Assembly: GCF_001650195.1 (NCBI RefSeq)
Contig: NZ_LXYR01000046.1
Span: forward strand, 1 to 41,327
Length of the DNA: 41,327 nt
Direction of reading: 5' to 3'
From: Phormidesmis priestleyi BC1401
Lineage (GTDB): Bacteria > Cyanobacteriota > Cyanobacteriia > Leptolyngbyales > Leptolyngbyaceae
The position numbers and the translations under genes are program-made. The notes beneath the pieces are model-generated. The model was not told where the DNA came from and made no database searches. It worked only from the letters and a program-made list of their open reading frames with translations. How positions within the stretch are numbered: position 1 is the stretch's first letter; each line of letters opens with the position of its first letter. Below are positions 8,005 to 16,906 of the stretch, one piece after another.

Positions 8005-8376
8005 ATGCCGAGACGATCGTCGATCAGTTCGCTTCAGACCTCTATTTATTGCCTCAGTGTAGATGAACAGAAGCAGCTTCACGAATGGTTGGGCAAGCAC
8101 TTGGAGGAACAAGCGTTTGCGGAGGTTGGAGTTCACAGAAGTGAGGCAGAACCCCGCAATTACGAAGGCAGAACTTACGTTCTTCAGAAGAGACGCTGTG
8201 GTAAGCTTCACTGCTCATGTATGGACGGAGAGATTTTAGAAGTTGGGCATGGACCGTATTGGTATGCTTATTGGAACGATAATGGAAAAACCAAAAATAA
8301 GTACGTCGGCAAGCGTGCGCCGTGGCAGAACAATCAATTGAAGAAGACTTCATGGAACCAGACAAAAGATACTTGA
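8005..8376 (+). CDS. DUF6788-like small cysteine-rich protein
   Basis: The product is 123 aa. The C-terminal half carries KRRCGKLHCSC, then GHGPYWYAYWNDNGKTKNKYVGK, a pattern matching the DUF6788-type family found on cyanobacterial and other bacterial mobile DNA (recognised from memory, not searched). The three closely spaced Cys plus following His could bind a metal. The N-terminal half is polar and helical (SVDEQKQLHEWLGKHLEEQAF). The frame is open upstream to 7840, but that part is made of the inverted repeats; the ATG at 8005 directly after repeat pair 4 is preferred. The function of the family is unknown. Proximity suggests that the protein acts on, or is controlled by, the repeats. Confidence 0.65.
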   Translation: MPRRSSISSLQTSIYCLSVDEQKQLHEWLGKHLEEQAFAEVGVHRSEAEPRNYEGRTYVLQKRRCGKLHCSCMDGEILEVGHGPYWYAYWNDNGKTKNKYVGKRAPWQNNQLKKTSWNQTKDT

Positions 8377-8649
8377 ATAAGGCATAAAGTCAACGACGAT
8401 CTGCTTCAGAAGTAAGGTCAGACTGCTTTCACTATTCTTTCCTAAATGGCATTATCCTCAGTGAAACTGACTGTGGCGATCGGCGATCACTGCATTGTGT
8501 ACACCAATCACGATCCCGTCCTAGATATCCCCTAAGAGTTTAAGTCGCGATCGCACTCGAACAACCCGGTTTGCAGCAAAGGCTCAGGTACTCAGCTAGA
8601 GTCTGTTCATATCGCGTCTGTTCAAAAAATGTGTAGCGACCTGGATAGA

Positions 8650-8743
8650 CTGAGATCTTGCACCTGATTAAAACCCCCCATTAGCCCGAACTTCAGTTCA
8701 GGGCGGGTTGTCGGGCTGACTGAGAATGCTGCAAGACATCAGC
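8650..8743. mobile_element. MITE-like element, CTGAGATCTTGCA-ended type, short copy
   Basis: The left end CTGAGATCTTGCACC and right end (complement CTGATGTCTTGCAGC) are imperfect inverted repeats. Inside is TTAGCCCGAACTTCAGTTCA followed by GGGCGGGTTGTCGGGCTGA. A longer copy with the same ends and the same internal block lies at 29610-29822. There is no open frame. Confidence 0.6.
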
Positions 8744-8769
8744 AGGTGGTCTCGATCGAGACCACCTGC
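8742..8769. terminator. Perfect 28-bp palindrome, possible hairpin terminator
   Basis: GCAGGTGGTCTC and GAGACCACCTGC form a 12-bp stem around a GATC loop. It is followed by AATCTTTC rather than a T-run. It could end the DUF6788-like transcript or be a binding site. It overlaps the right edge of the MITE-like repeat by two bases. Confidence 0.4.
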
Positions 8770-8923
8770 AATCTTTCATAGGGTTCAACAAAGATGGGGA
8801 GGCAGCTACAGTGCAGCTCATTAGTTTTCCATCGTCAATGAGACCCCAGAAAATAGGTCTTTGACGAATAGATCATAGAGGGCAACGCAGCCCGAAGGGA
8901 GTCTTTTTTAAGATGGTATTCCG

Positions 8924-9006
8924 ACCAAACCCACAAGCGCGAATACCAGTATTCGCGCTTGTGGGTTTGGTGAAGCAGGGGAAGTGTGAATACCAGTATT
9001 CACGCT
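8924..9006. promoter_or_regulatory. Candidate parS/centromere: two palindromes sharing GAATACCAGTATTC
   Basis: A 48-bp palindrome (8924-8971) has perfect 23-bp arms around a CA centre. A second, 24-bp palindrome (8983-9006, one mismatch) has the same CA centre. Both share GAATACCAGTATTC flanked by GC or GT and their complements. Centres are 47 bases apart. A further half-site GTATTC lies at 8916-8921. The pair sits about 200 bases upstream of parA, where plasmid parS or parA operator sites are commonly found. ParB binding is inferred. Confidence 0.6.
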
Positions 9007-9199
9007 CCTGAATCTGAAAAAGTTTGTAAGCTTGCTGCTTAAACTTTGCGATTTGCGAGTATCATTCTCTCATCACTTCGGAGCGCGCCTTCTGAGATCA
9101 TCTTTGCTTACTGGCAATAAAGGGTATGAACCAGCGTAAATCAAACGCACCCTAGTAACGCGACGACATTGAACTTTGAAATTGTCCCTTCACTAAATT

Positions 9200-9883
9200 A
9201 TGACCGTCCTAACTGCGTCCCAAAAGAAAACTTTCGCTAAACCATCTGTTTCTCAACCCATCAAACCTCTGTTGATCTCAATTCTGAATCAAAAAGGAGG
9301 TGTTGGAAAAACCACGATCGCGGTGAATCTCTCCTACGCGCTAGCGAAACGCGGCATTGAGACAATTTTAATCGATGGAGACCCAAACCGCAGTACCTTA
9401 GTCGGGGCACGATCGATTGTTTATAGTGAAAGCGTCCCCCTGCGAGTCATGAGCGAAACCGCCTCGGTCGGGCAAACTGGAAACTGTCGCCACTTCTTCA
9501 TTGACACAAAAGCCCGACCAGAACCCCTTGATCTTGAAGAGATTGTACATCGCTCTACCTTGATTCTGATTCCTAGCTCAACGAAGCAGGATGAGCTGCG
9601 CGTGACCTGTTCTACGGTAAAACTTTTAGATTCCGTGAGCAGTAAAAAGCACCGAGTGGTGCTGAACCGCATTCATCCAAACACTGGGGAGGAAACGCTA
9701 TCAGCGTTCAAATCAGGATTGAGATCGCAGGGCATTCCGGTGTTTGAATCTGTGATTCGAGACTATGCAGTTTATGATGAAGCTTTTGGTCGAGGGCTAT
9801 CCGTTAGTCAACTTCGAGGCAAGACGGTCGAAAAAGCCTGGTCAGATATTCAGCAACTGCTAGAGGAGATTCTCAATGGCTAA
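9200..9883 (+). CDS. parA: ParA-type partition ATPase
   Basis: The product is 227 aa. It has the deviant Walker A box [10 protein letters not shown] (about residues 30-39) typical of ParA/Soj ATPases, a Walker A' segment [11 protein letters not shown], and [12 protein letters not shown] as the Walker B region. ParA uses ATP-dependent non-specific DNA binding to position plasmid or chromosome copies with ParB. There is no N-terminal HTH, as in type Ib ParA, so operator binding may rest with ParB. The stop codon overlaps the parB start by eight bases, indicating translational coupling. The candidate parS lies upstream. Confidence 0.92.
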   Translation: MTVLTASQKKTFAKPSVSQPIKPLLISILNQKGGVGKTTIAVNLSYALAKRGIETILIDGDPNRSTLVGARSIVYSESVPLRVMSETASVGQTGNCRHFFIDTKARPEPLDLEEIVHRSTLILIPSSTKQDELRVTCSTVKLLDSVSSKKHRVVLNRIHPNTGEETLSAFKSGLRSQGIPVFESVIRDYAVYDEAFGRGLSVSQLRGKTVEKAWSDIQQLLEEILNG

Positions 9884-10865
9884 TCGGCTTGCAGCGGCTC
9901 TTCAAAACATCGGCTCAATGATGCCTACCGCAGATCTAGACAACTTGCCTGCTCCAAAAACTGAGCAGGGCAGGGAAGTCGTTGTTCGATTGCAGCTATC
10001 TGAGATCGAAATTAGCGATCGAGTTCGGCAATCTCATGATGAAGCATTGGTTCGCTCCTTTGTTGAGACATTCCGCACCTCTGGCTTTCGAGGCGTTCTT
10101 TGGGTGCGTCCGACCAACGCGGGACGCTATAGACTGATTGCGGGTGGAACTCGCTATTTGGCGTGTCAACAGGCAAAGATTGAATATGTCAACGCTTTAG
10201 TCTTCGAGGTGGACGCAGTTGAAGCCCTAGATCTTGAGCTTGAGGAAAACCTTAAGCGGCGAGACTTTAATGATTTAGAAACCGTTCACGGCATTTTGCG
10301 TTCGCTAGAGCTTGAGTTGTCACTGTCTCGCGAGCAAATCATTGTCCTGTTTAGCTGGAACTCGCGAAATCGCCAACCCGATGGCACCCATCGCTCTCCT
10401 CGGAAAGACAGCGTGCTGGCTGAGATCCCCTTAGAACAGCTTGAAGCCTACTGGTCAATCATTAAGCTCAAGTTTGAGCGGTTAGGTCGCTACAGCCCTG
10501 AAGGATTTCGGGTTAACTTTTTGCCCCTGATTAACCTGCCCGAATCGGTTCAGAGTGCGATTAGGCAGGGGCACTTAGAAGGTTCAAAAGCACGTTTATT
10601 TGCCCGAATCACCGACGACGAAATGCGGGATACCTTGCTCGATCAAGCCATTGCAGACGATTGGTCACGGGATCAAATTACAGAAGCCGTCAAAAGCTGG
10701 GTTGGTAACCACGCTCCGAAAATCATAAACCAATCTGAAGAAGTACAGTTCTCAAGCCGCGTCAAATCAGTTTTAAAGCGCCTCTCAAAAGCGTCTTTGA
10801 CTGGACGATCTCGCACAAAAGCAGAACGTCTCTTGAAGGAACTAGAGTCGCTGTTAGAGTCATAA
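9876..10865 (+). CDS. parB: ParB-type partition protein
   Basis: The product is 329 aa. The ParB/Srx N-terminal domain is visible: [17 protein letters not shown] (the family GERR box here reads GGTRY) and [17 protein letters not shown] central helical region (residues ~140-180) includes [13 protein letters not shown], an HTH-like KorB/ParB segment. The C-terminal part ends in a basic then acidic helix ([19 protein letters not shown]) suited to dimerisation. The gene starts inside parA. Partner site and ATPase are present, so the partition cassette looks complete. The GGTRY variant of the CTP-binding motif is notable, but I cannot judge its effect. Confidence 0.88.
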   Translation: MANRLAAALQNIGSMMPTADLDNLPAPKTEQGREVVVRLQLSEIEISDRVRQSHDEALVRSFVETFRTSGFRGVLWVRPTNAGRYRLIAGGTRYLACQQAKIEYVNALVFEVDAVEALDLELEENLKRRDFNDLETVHGILRSLELELSLSREQIIVLFSWNSRNRQPDGTHRSPRKDSVLAEIPLEQLEAYWSIIKLKFERLGRYSPEGFRVNFLPLINLPESVQSAIRQGHLEGSKARLFARITDDEMRDTLLDQAIADDWSRDQITEAVKSWVGNHAPKIINQSEEVQFSSRVKSVLKRLSKASLTGRSRTKAERLLKELESLLES

Positions 10866-11069
10866 CCCATCGTCTATTGGGTCGTCGATTATGCTGGGCT
10901 GGGAGGGGTGCGATTCATTGGTAAACCAAAGCAACCTACGCTTACGGTTTATCAGTTGATTGACGGAGAGTATCAGCCTCAGCAGTTCCGAGGAGATGAC
11001 CCAATTGAATCCTCTGTCCTGCAAAACTTAAATCTCACAGCTAATCAAGTCTTTGCAGCAGGAAGCTAG
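10866..11069 (+). pseudogene. C-terminal remnant of a Uma2-family protein
   Basis: Directly after the parB stop, a frame without a start codon reads YWVVDYAGLGGVRFIGKPKQ, then TLTVYQLIDGEYQPQQFRG and LNLTANQVFAAGS before TAG at 11067. This is the C-terminal third of the Uma2 (DUF820) PD-(D/E)XK-like family, widespread in cyanobacteria. The N-terminal nuclease-like part is missing, so it is a fragment. It may mark the junction between the partition module and the stress-gene island. Confidence 0.7.
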
Positions 11070-11215
11070 GACAGTGGCTGTGTATCTAGATGAATCATCT
11101 CTGAAACCAATGGAAATAGAAGCTCTGAGAGGACTGTCAAAGAACCAAAACTTAGAGCTGAAAGTTAAAGATTACGCATGATCTTGGTGTAGAAGCTCGC
11201 AGTCAGTTGAGAGCC
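11070..11215. other. Short spacer between Uma2 remnant and H+-ATPase
   Basis: A 35-codon GTG-started frame (11074-11181, plus strand, reading VAVYLDESSLKPMEIEAL) has no ribosome-binding site and no recognised family. It is probably another gene fragment. No terminator with a T-run is visible for the H+-ATPase operon, which ends at 11216 on the other strand. Confidence 0.3.
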
Positions 11216-13705
11216 TCAAGCCGTTTGTGTAGCACCCTTTTGGCTTGATAGTCGCGGTATTAAAAGCCGATACGCGAGCAGTTTTACGCGATCGTTCACC
11301 AGAAACCACGCCAGCGCATAGCCCCAAACAAACAGTGCCCAACCCCAGCCGAGGGGTGTCATAAAGAGACCATACACTGCGATCAACGTTGCCACTGTTT
11401 GCGTCCCGAATACTGCCATCAATAAAATCCGTGCGGGACGAATCGACCAGAACGGACCGCGTGTGCGCGTCAGGAAGATCGTCAGATGTCCCGCTACCGA
11501 TAGCTTCAAATACATCAGGGTTTGAATGTGATCGCGATCGAGATGAAAGATACGTTCCCCCAGATAGAACAAGCCGAACGCGGCAACGACCCCGATCACC
11601 CCCAGGACTGTAGAAATCGCTAACACTAGGCGCATGTTCCAAGCTTCAGGCTGATTGCGGTATTGCACATTGTCATAGGCGATCGACAAGATCGCACCAT
11701 CGTTGAGCAATGCCAGCATCACGATCATCACTGCGGTCACAGGGTAAAAGTTAAACACCAAAATCGCCAGCGTCATTAGCAACAAGACACGCAGCGTCTC
11801 GGCAATGCGATAGATTGAGTAGCTGTTCATCCGCTGGAAAATGCGGCGACTCTCCTTGATCGCAGCAATAATCACAGACAGTCCGGGCGTTGTCAGCACA
11901 ATCGAAGCCGCTGCCCGTGCCGCGTCTGTTGCACCCGAAACGGCAATGCCGCAGTCAGCCTTTTTTAACGCAGGGGCATCATTGACTCCATCGCCCGTCA
12001 TGCCCACAATGTGATGATGTTTTTGTAGAACATCGATAATGTGAAACTTATGTTCAGGAAACACTTGGGCGAAACCATCCGCTTGTTCGATCGACTGCGT
12101 GACTGCCGCAGTTTCTTGCTGCTTTGAATCGCCTAGCGCACTCGCATCGAGGATGTTTGTGCCAAGTCCCAGCTTCTTAGCGGTTTCTTGGGCGATCGCA
12201 ATGGCATCGCCTGTCACCATCTTGATTTTGATGCCCATCTTGACGGCGCTGGCGATCGTGGACGCGGCATCGTCCCAAGGTGGATCAAACAGGGGTAATA
12301 CACCCATAAATTGCCATTGATCATCCTTCTCCGATCGCGCCACACCTAATGAACGGAATCCTCGCGTTGCAAATTCGTTGACCGCTTTTTCGACATCAGG
12401 CTTCACCTGGTCAACATTCTTTGACAGTGCCAGAATTACCTGTGGCGCGCCTTTCGTCACTTTAAACGTTTTACCATCCGCGTCCTTCACCGTTGCCTCT
12501 GTGCGTTTATGCACCGGATCGAAGGGGGTGAAGTGAACGATTTTATAAGTTTTTAACGAATCCTGATCTTTCACGCCGTCGAGAACAGCGAGATCGATCG
12601 TGTCGTCGTTATCTGCGCTAGATGCCAATGCCCCATTCAAAATCACTTGATCGGCGGGAATCTTGTTGACGCTGAACGGATCGCCCAAGGTCAGCTTGTT
12701 CTGGGTTAGCGTACCAGTCTTGTCCGCGCACAGCACGTCTACACCCGCTAATTCCTCGATCGCGACTAGACGACTGACGATCGCTTTTTTCTGAGAAAGT
12801 TTCTGTGCGCCGACTGCCATCGTCACGGATAACACCGTTGGCATCGCAACAGGAATCGAGGCAACCGTCAGCACCAAAGCAAACTGCAACGTTTCGAGGA
12901 GCGGGTCACGCCGGAAGAGCGCAACAATAATAATCAACGTCACCAGTACGAGCGCGAGGACGATCAGGTAGTTGCCAATCTTCAGCACTGCCTTTTGGAA
13001 ATGGCTGTCTGTATGAGCTTCCTGCACCAGTTGCGCCGTCTTGCCGAAGTAGGTTTTGGTACCTGTGGCATAGACCAGCGCATTGCTCTCACCCCGACGC
13101 ACGATCGAGCCAGAGAATACTGCGTCGCCAGCGTTGCGGGTAGCAGGCAGAGATTCGCCCGTCAGCGTAGACTCATCGATCGACATCGAATCGCCATCTA
13201 ACAAGCGGGCATCGGCGGGCACAATGTTGCCTAACCGAAGCCGAATCACATCGCCTGACACCAGTTCACGCGCGGGTAAAGTCACCCATTTTCCATCTCG
13301 TTTTACCTGAGTCTGAGTCGCAAGTTTAGCCTTTAGAGCCGCGATCGCGTTGCCCGCCTGACGCTCCTCCCAAAAGCCGACTACCGCATTAGTCAACAGT
13401 AAAACGAGAATGATAAAGAAATCTGCCCAGTGTCGCACCACGCCTGACAAAATCACGGCGACTTCGATCATCCACGGAATCGGACCCCAGAAATAGCTGA
13501 GAAATTTTAGGAGTGGGTTAGTCTTCTTTTCCTCAATCTCGTTCGGTCCATTTTCAGTCAGGCGCTTTTTTGCTTCTGCTTGCCGGAGACCATCGGGTGA
13601 CGACTCTAATCTTTTCTGCACTTCTGGCAGCGGCAGAGTTTTCAAATCATCCTTGGCATCGGGCTGCGCTTTAGGAGCTTTGGAGCGATCGGTACTGGAT
13701 TTCAT
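11216..13705 (-). CDS. Plasma-membrane H+-ATPase (P3A-type)
   Basis: The product is 829 aa, close in size to bacterial and archaeal PMA1-type pumps. P-type landmarks are all present: LTGES (181-185), PVAMP in the transmembrane region (285-289), CADKTGTLTQ with the phosphorylated Asp at 328, KGAP (418-421), VTGD (497-500) and TGDGVNDAP (570-578). The N-terminal LRQAEAKKRLTENGPNEI and SYFWGPIPWMIEVAVILS match P3A proton pumps. About ten membrane segments are expected. It uses ATP to expel protons from the cytoplasm. A long soluble C-terminal regulatory tail, as in plants, is absent. AGGA precedes the ATG. It is the last gene of the long minus-strand run, 56 bases after ppk2. Confidence 0.93.
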   Translation of the reverse strand: MKSSTDRSKAPKAQPDAKDDLKTLPLPEVQKRLESSPDGLRQAEAKKRLTENGPNEIEEKKTNPLLKFLSYFWGPIPWMIEVAVILSGVVRHWADFFIILVLLLTNAVVGFWEERQAGNAIAALKAKLATQTQVKRDGKWVTLPARELVSGDVIRLRLGNIVPADARLLDGDSMSIDESTLTGESLPATRNAGDAVFSGSIVRRGESNALVYATGTKTYFGKTAQLVQEAHTDSHFQKAVLKIGNYLIVLALVLVTLIIIVALFRRDPLLETLQFALVLTVASIPVAMPTVLSVTMAVGAQKLSQKKAIVSRLVAIEELAGVDVLCADKTGTLTQNKLTLGDPFSVNKIPADQVILNGALASSADNDDTIDLAVLDGVKDQDSLKTYKIVHFTPFDPVHKRTEATVKDADGKTFKVTKGAPQVILALSKNVDQVKPDVEKAVNEFATRGFRSLGVARSEKDDQWQFMGVLPLFDPPWDDAASTIASAVKMGIKIKMVTGDAIAIAQETAKKLGLGTNILDASALGDSKQQETAAVTQSIEQADGFAQVFPEHKFHIIDVLQKHHHIVGMTGDGVNDAPALKKADCGIAVSGATDAARAAASIVLTTPGLSVIIAAIKESRRIFQRMNSYSIYRIAETLRVLLLMTLAILVFNFYPVTAVMIVMLALLNDGAILSIAYDNVQYRNQPEAWNMRLVLAISTVLGVIGVVAAFGLFYLGERIFHLDRDHIQTLMYLKLSVAGHLTIFLTRTRGPFWSIRPARILLMAVFGTQTVATLIAVYGLFMTPLGWGWALFVWGYALAWFLVNDRVKLLAYRLLIPRLSSQKGATQTA

Positions 13706-13761
13706 GATAGATCTTCCTTTTGTTTTTACTACCGTCAGCTTTATTGAAAGGCTTGCCGTCT

Positions 13762-14694
13762 TCAGCTCTCGCTCTCAAGCATTACCTTTGCTTGCAAAAG
13801 TTCCTGGTGTTGTGCCTCACTGACCTTGGGGTAGTGAAGATTGAGCTTCTTTAGTTGGGCGTAAATGATGCCTGCGACAGCAAGACGAGTAAACCATTTA
13901 TGATCGGCTGAGATGATGTGCCAGGGTGCTGACTCTGTGCTGGTGTGATTGAACATATCTTCGTAAACAGTCATGTAGGCATCCCAAAAGGTGCGCTCCT
14001 TCGCATCATTGGTGGAGAATTTCCAGTTTTTCTCAGGTCGATCGATGCGTTCTAAGAAGCGTTGCTTTTGTTCTTCTTTGGAGACATTCAGGAAAAACTT
14101 TAGGATTACTGTCCCGTTCTTGACAAGATAGTTCTCGAAGTTGTTGATCTCCTCAAAGCGCTGCTTCCAAAGGTGTGGGTCGATGAGACTAGGTGGAAGG
14201 TTCCGCTGCTCGATGATTTCTGGATGGACTCGTGTTACTAAGATTTCCTCGTAATAAGAGCGGTTAAAAATGCCAATTTTTCCTCGTTCCGGTAGCGCTT
14301 TAGAACATCGCCATAGATAGTCGTGATTCAACTCTTCTGTAGACGGAGCTTTAAAGCTATGCACTTGGCACCCCTGGGGATTGATACCAGACATGACGTG
14401 CTTGATGGTACTATCTTTACCCGCCGCGTCCATCGCCTGGAGAATGATCAGCAACGAGTACGTATTTTGGGCATAAAGCATATCTTGGTAATGCTTTAAA
14501 GCCTCAATGACTTCCTGTAAGTCACTTTTAGAGTCCGACTTCTTCAGATAATGGGCTTTGTAATCTGGGTCGTAGTCTTTGGCAAGGGAAATTTTCTGCC
14601 CCGGCGGAACCATAAAGGGACGCATAAATTCGGTGTGACTTTTGCTGTCAAATAGATTTAACGATGAATCTTTCTGTTTATGGTGTTTGGTCAT
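13762..14694 (-). CDS. ppk2: Polyphosphate kinase 2 family phosphotransferase
   Basis: The product is 310 aa and typical of single-domain PPK2. Walker A is AMDAAGKDST (87-96). The Walker B/lid neighbourhood is IGIFNRSYYEE (140-150), and the downstream lid helix is rich in Arg and Lys (KEEQKQRFLERIDRPEKNWKF). These enzymes move phosphate between polyphosphate and nucleotides, with many members regenerating ADP or ATP from AMP. FMVPPGQKISL and the YDPDYKAHY segment fit the AMP/ADP-using group, but the subclass is a guess. The first 24 residues resemble the CopB leader and a remnant peptide at 17375-17452. AGGAG lies about 12 bases before the ATG. Confidence 0.92.
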   Translation of the reverse strand: MTKHHKQKDSSLNLFDSKSHTEFMRPFMVPPGQKISLAKDYDPDYKAHYLKKSDSKSDLQEVIEALKHYQDMLYAQNTYSLLIILQAMDAAGKDSTIKHVMSGINPQGCQVHSFKAPSTEELNHDYLWRCSKALPERGKIGIFNRSYYEEILVTRVHPEIIEQRNLPPSLIDPHLWKQRFEEINNFENYLVKNGTVILKFFLNVSKEEQKQRFLERIDRPEKNWKFSTNDAKERTFWDAYMTVYEDMFNHTSTESAPWHIISADHKWFTRLAVAGIIYAQLKKLNLHYPKVSEAQHQELLQAKVMLESES

Positions 14695-14712
14695 CTTTTT
14701 GCGCCTCTCCTG

Positions 14713-14824
14713 TCAAGGTAATGTGTTGAGATATGCGATCAAGTTAGCCAGATCATCATTGCCGATGTTGCATTGGGGCATATCTCGATGATTTCTGCGT
14801 CTCCACAACGTAATACATGGGTTT
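14713..14824 (-). pseudogene. C-terminal remnant of a cytochrome c
   Basis: A start-less frame on the minus strand reads NHRDMPQCNIGNDDLANLIA then YLNTLP before a stop at 14713. MPQ followed by a helix of the type DLANLIAYLNTL is the axial-Met loop and C-terminal helix of class I cytochromes c. The CxxCH haem site is absent. It fills the gap between copB and ppk2, so an intact cytochrome gene once stood here or was carried in. Short length limits certainty. Confidence 0.55.
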
Positions 14825-14827
14825 ACC

Positions 14828-16906
14828 TCAACTTTTCATGCGTCGAAGCAGCATGGCGTTAATTGAGACAACGACCGTGGAGATCGTCATAAACAACGCA
14901 CCAACAGCGGGGGAAAGTACAATTCCCAACGGGTAAGCAATACCTGCCGCTAAGGGAATGCCAATCACGTTATACCCAGTTGCCCAGCACAAGTTTTGGA
15001 TCATCTTGTTATAGGCGGCGGTTGCCAATTTGAGGGCATAAGCCACATCTAATAAATCGCTCTTGACCAGTACCAGATCGGCGGATTCGATCGCCACATT
15101 TGTACCCGCACCGATCGCAATGCCTAAATCCGACTCAGATAGAGCAGGAGCATCATTGATCCCATCGCCGACAAAGGCAGTAGGTTTATCGGCTTTTAAC
15201 CGGCGAATCAGAGCCGCTTTGTCTTGGGGTAAAACCCGCGCATAGTAGCGATCGATCTTCAAATCTGCGGCTACCGTTTTGGCGACGACTTCCGCATCGC
15301 CTGTGATCATCACGGTTTCAATTCCCATCTCGTGCAACTTGTCGATCGCTTTCCGTGCATTCTCACGCACTTGATCGGCTAACCCAAATACTGCCAGAGC
15401 TTGTCGATCATTGAAAAGAACGATCGCACTTTCGCCACGCGATTCGATTTCTTTGAGTCCAGCTTGGAGAGTTGCCGCAAACTGTAATTTCAACTCCGCT
15501 ACCCACTCTGGTCTACCGACTCGATAATGTTGCCCATCGAGCGAGCCTTCGACCCCTTGCCCTGGCACAGCCTTAAACTCAGTGACTTTCTTCAACTGGC
15601 TCTTGCGGTGACTGGCTTCTGTGACGATCGATTTGCCTAACGGATGCTCTGATAGAGATTCTAGGGAAGCCGCGATCGTTAGCGCGTCTGTTTCACTGAT
15701 CCCTTCGGCATAAGTATGTTGGACTCCAAACTGACCTTCGGTGAGCGTACCTGTCTTATCAAAGGCGATCGTTTTGATGTTTTTCGCCCGTTCAAAAGCT
15801 TCGCGGTTCTTTACTAACACGCCATGTTTAGCAGACATTGATGTGGCATTAATAATCACCAAAGGAATCGCCAAACCTAAAGCATGAGGACAGGTAATGA
15901 CGAGTACCGAAACAGCGCGATTAATTGCAAAGGTCAGACCCCCAATACCGACAGAAAGCCAAACCACAAACGTCAATGCCGATACACCGATCGCAATCAA
16001 GGTCAACCAGTAGGCTAGTCGATCGGCCAGGTTCTGATACTGACTTTTAGATGCCTGCGCTTCCTCCACTAGCCGCATAATCTGGCTGAGGGTGGTGTTG
16101 TCACCTGTGCGAGTAACGGTAATCGTTAATGCACCTTCCCCATTAACGGAACCTGCCACCGTTTCGTCGTGTTCTCGCTTGGTCACAGGGCGCGATTCTC
16201 CGGTCAAAAAGGCTTCGTTGACGCTAGAGACTCCTTCGATGACTTCACCATCGATCGGCATTTGTTCGCCGGGACGGATGATAATTCGATCGCCCTCAAC
16301 CAATGCACTCACCGCGACATCTTCGATCTGTCCATTTACTTGTTTATGCGCGATCGACGGTACTAAATCTGCCAAACTCTCTAAGGCACGGCTGGCTCCC
16401 TGCACCGAAGCCATTTCAATCCAGTGACCGAGCAGCATCACATCAACTAATGTTGCCAGTTCCCAGTAGAAAGAATCTCCTTTTAAGCCGAGCGTGACTG
16501 CCACACTGTAAATGAAGGCAACACTGATTGCTAACGCAACCAGCGTCATCATGCCGATTTTGCTGCGAAATTCGTACCAGGCTCCTTTGAGAAATACCCA
16601 ACCGCCATAGAAATAGATAATCGTGGCGATAATCGGTGTAATCCAGTTGGAACCAGGAAACTGAATGGCTTGATAGCCAAGCAAATTCTCGATTATCGGA
16701 GCTAGATAGAGAATGGGCAATGTTAGCCCCAGACAGATATAAAATCGCCGTCTAAACATGGCGGGGCTGTGTCCGGCGTGTTTGTCGTGCCCAGCGTGTT
16801 TACCATTACCACCATTTCCATGCTGACCATTTTCACCGTGCTGACTATGGGAAGCCCCATCCAATAGCTTCAAAGTTGAATCAGTTTTGCTGTGTCGATC
16901 GCTCAT
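14828..16906 (-). CDS. copB: CopB-type (P1B) heavy-metal-exporting ATPase
   Basis: The product is 692 aa. The transmembrane metal motif is TCPHALGLAIP with CPH at 339-341, the mark of the P1B-3/CopB group (copper or silver export). DKTGT has its phosphorylated Asp at 383, SEHPLG has the family His at 421, and LTGES and GDGINDAP are present. The N-terminus (residues 20-47) is a Gly/His-rich metal-binding tail rather than a CxxC HMA domain. The ATG overlaps the stop of the upstream 128-aa gene (TAATG), so the two are probably translated together. Residues 3-20 copy a leader found in PPK2. Substrate specificity is inferred from the CPH class. Confidence 0.92.
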   Translation of the reverse strand: MSDRHSKTDSTLKLLDGASHSQHGENGQHGNGGNGKHAGHDKHAGHSPAMFRRRFYICLGLTLPILYLAPIIENLLGYQAIQFPGSNWITPIIATIIYFYGGWVFLKGAWYEFRSKIGMMTLVALAISVAFIYSVAVTLGLKGDSFYWELATLVDVMLLGHWIEMASVQGASRALESLADLVPSIAHKQVNGQIEDVAVSALVEGDRIIIRPGEQMPIDGEVIEGVSSVNEAFLTGESRPVTKREHDETVAGSVNGEGALTITVTRTGDNTTLSQIMRLVEEAQASKSQYQNLADRLAYWLTLIAIGVSALTFVVWLSVGIGGLTFAINRAVSVLVITCPHALGLAIPLVIINATSMSAKHGVLVKNREAFERAKNIKTIAFDKTGTLTEGQFGVQHTYAEGISETDALTIAASLESLSEHPLGKSIVTEASHRKSQLKKVTEFKAVPGQGVEGSLDGQHYRVGRPEWVAELKLQFAATLQAGLKEIESRGESAIVLFNDRQALAVFGLADQVRENARKAIDKLHEMGIETVMITGDAEVVAKTVAADLKIDRYYARVLPQDKAALIRRLKADKPTAFVGDGINDAPALSESDLGIAIGAGTNVAIESADLVLVKSDLLDVAYALKLATAAYNKMIQNLCWATGYNVIGIPLAAGIAYPLGIVLSPAVGALFMTISTVVVSINAMLLRRMKS

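Larger units (their letters stand above)
8377..9199. other. Non-coding stretch upstream of parAB
   Basis: No gene is supported. The stretch contains a small MITE-like repeat (8650-8743), a perfect 28-bp palindrome (8742-8769) and two larger palindromes that are candidate parS sites (8924-8971 and 8983-9006). The last 190 bases before parA should contain its promoter; I could not assign it with confidence. Confidence 0.5.
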
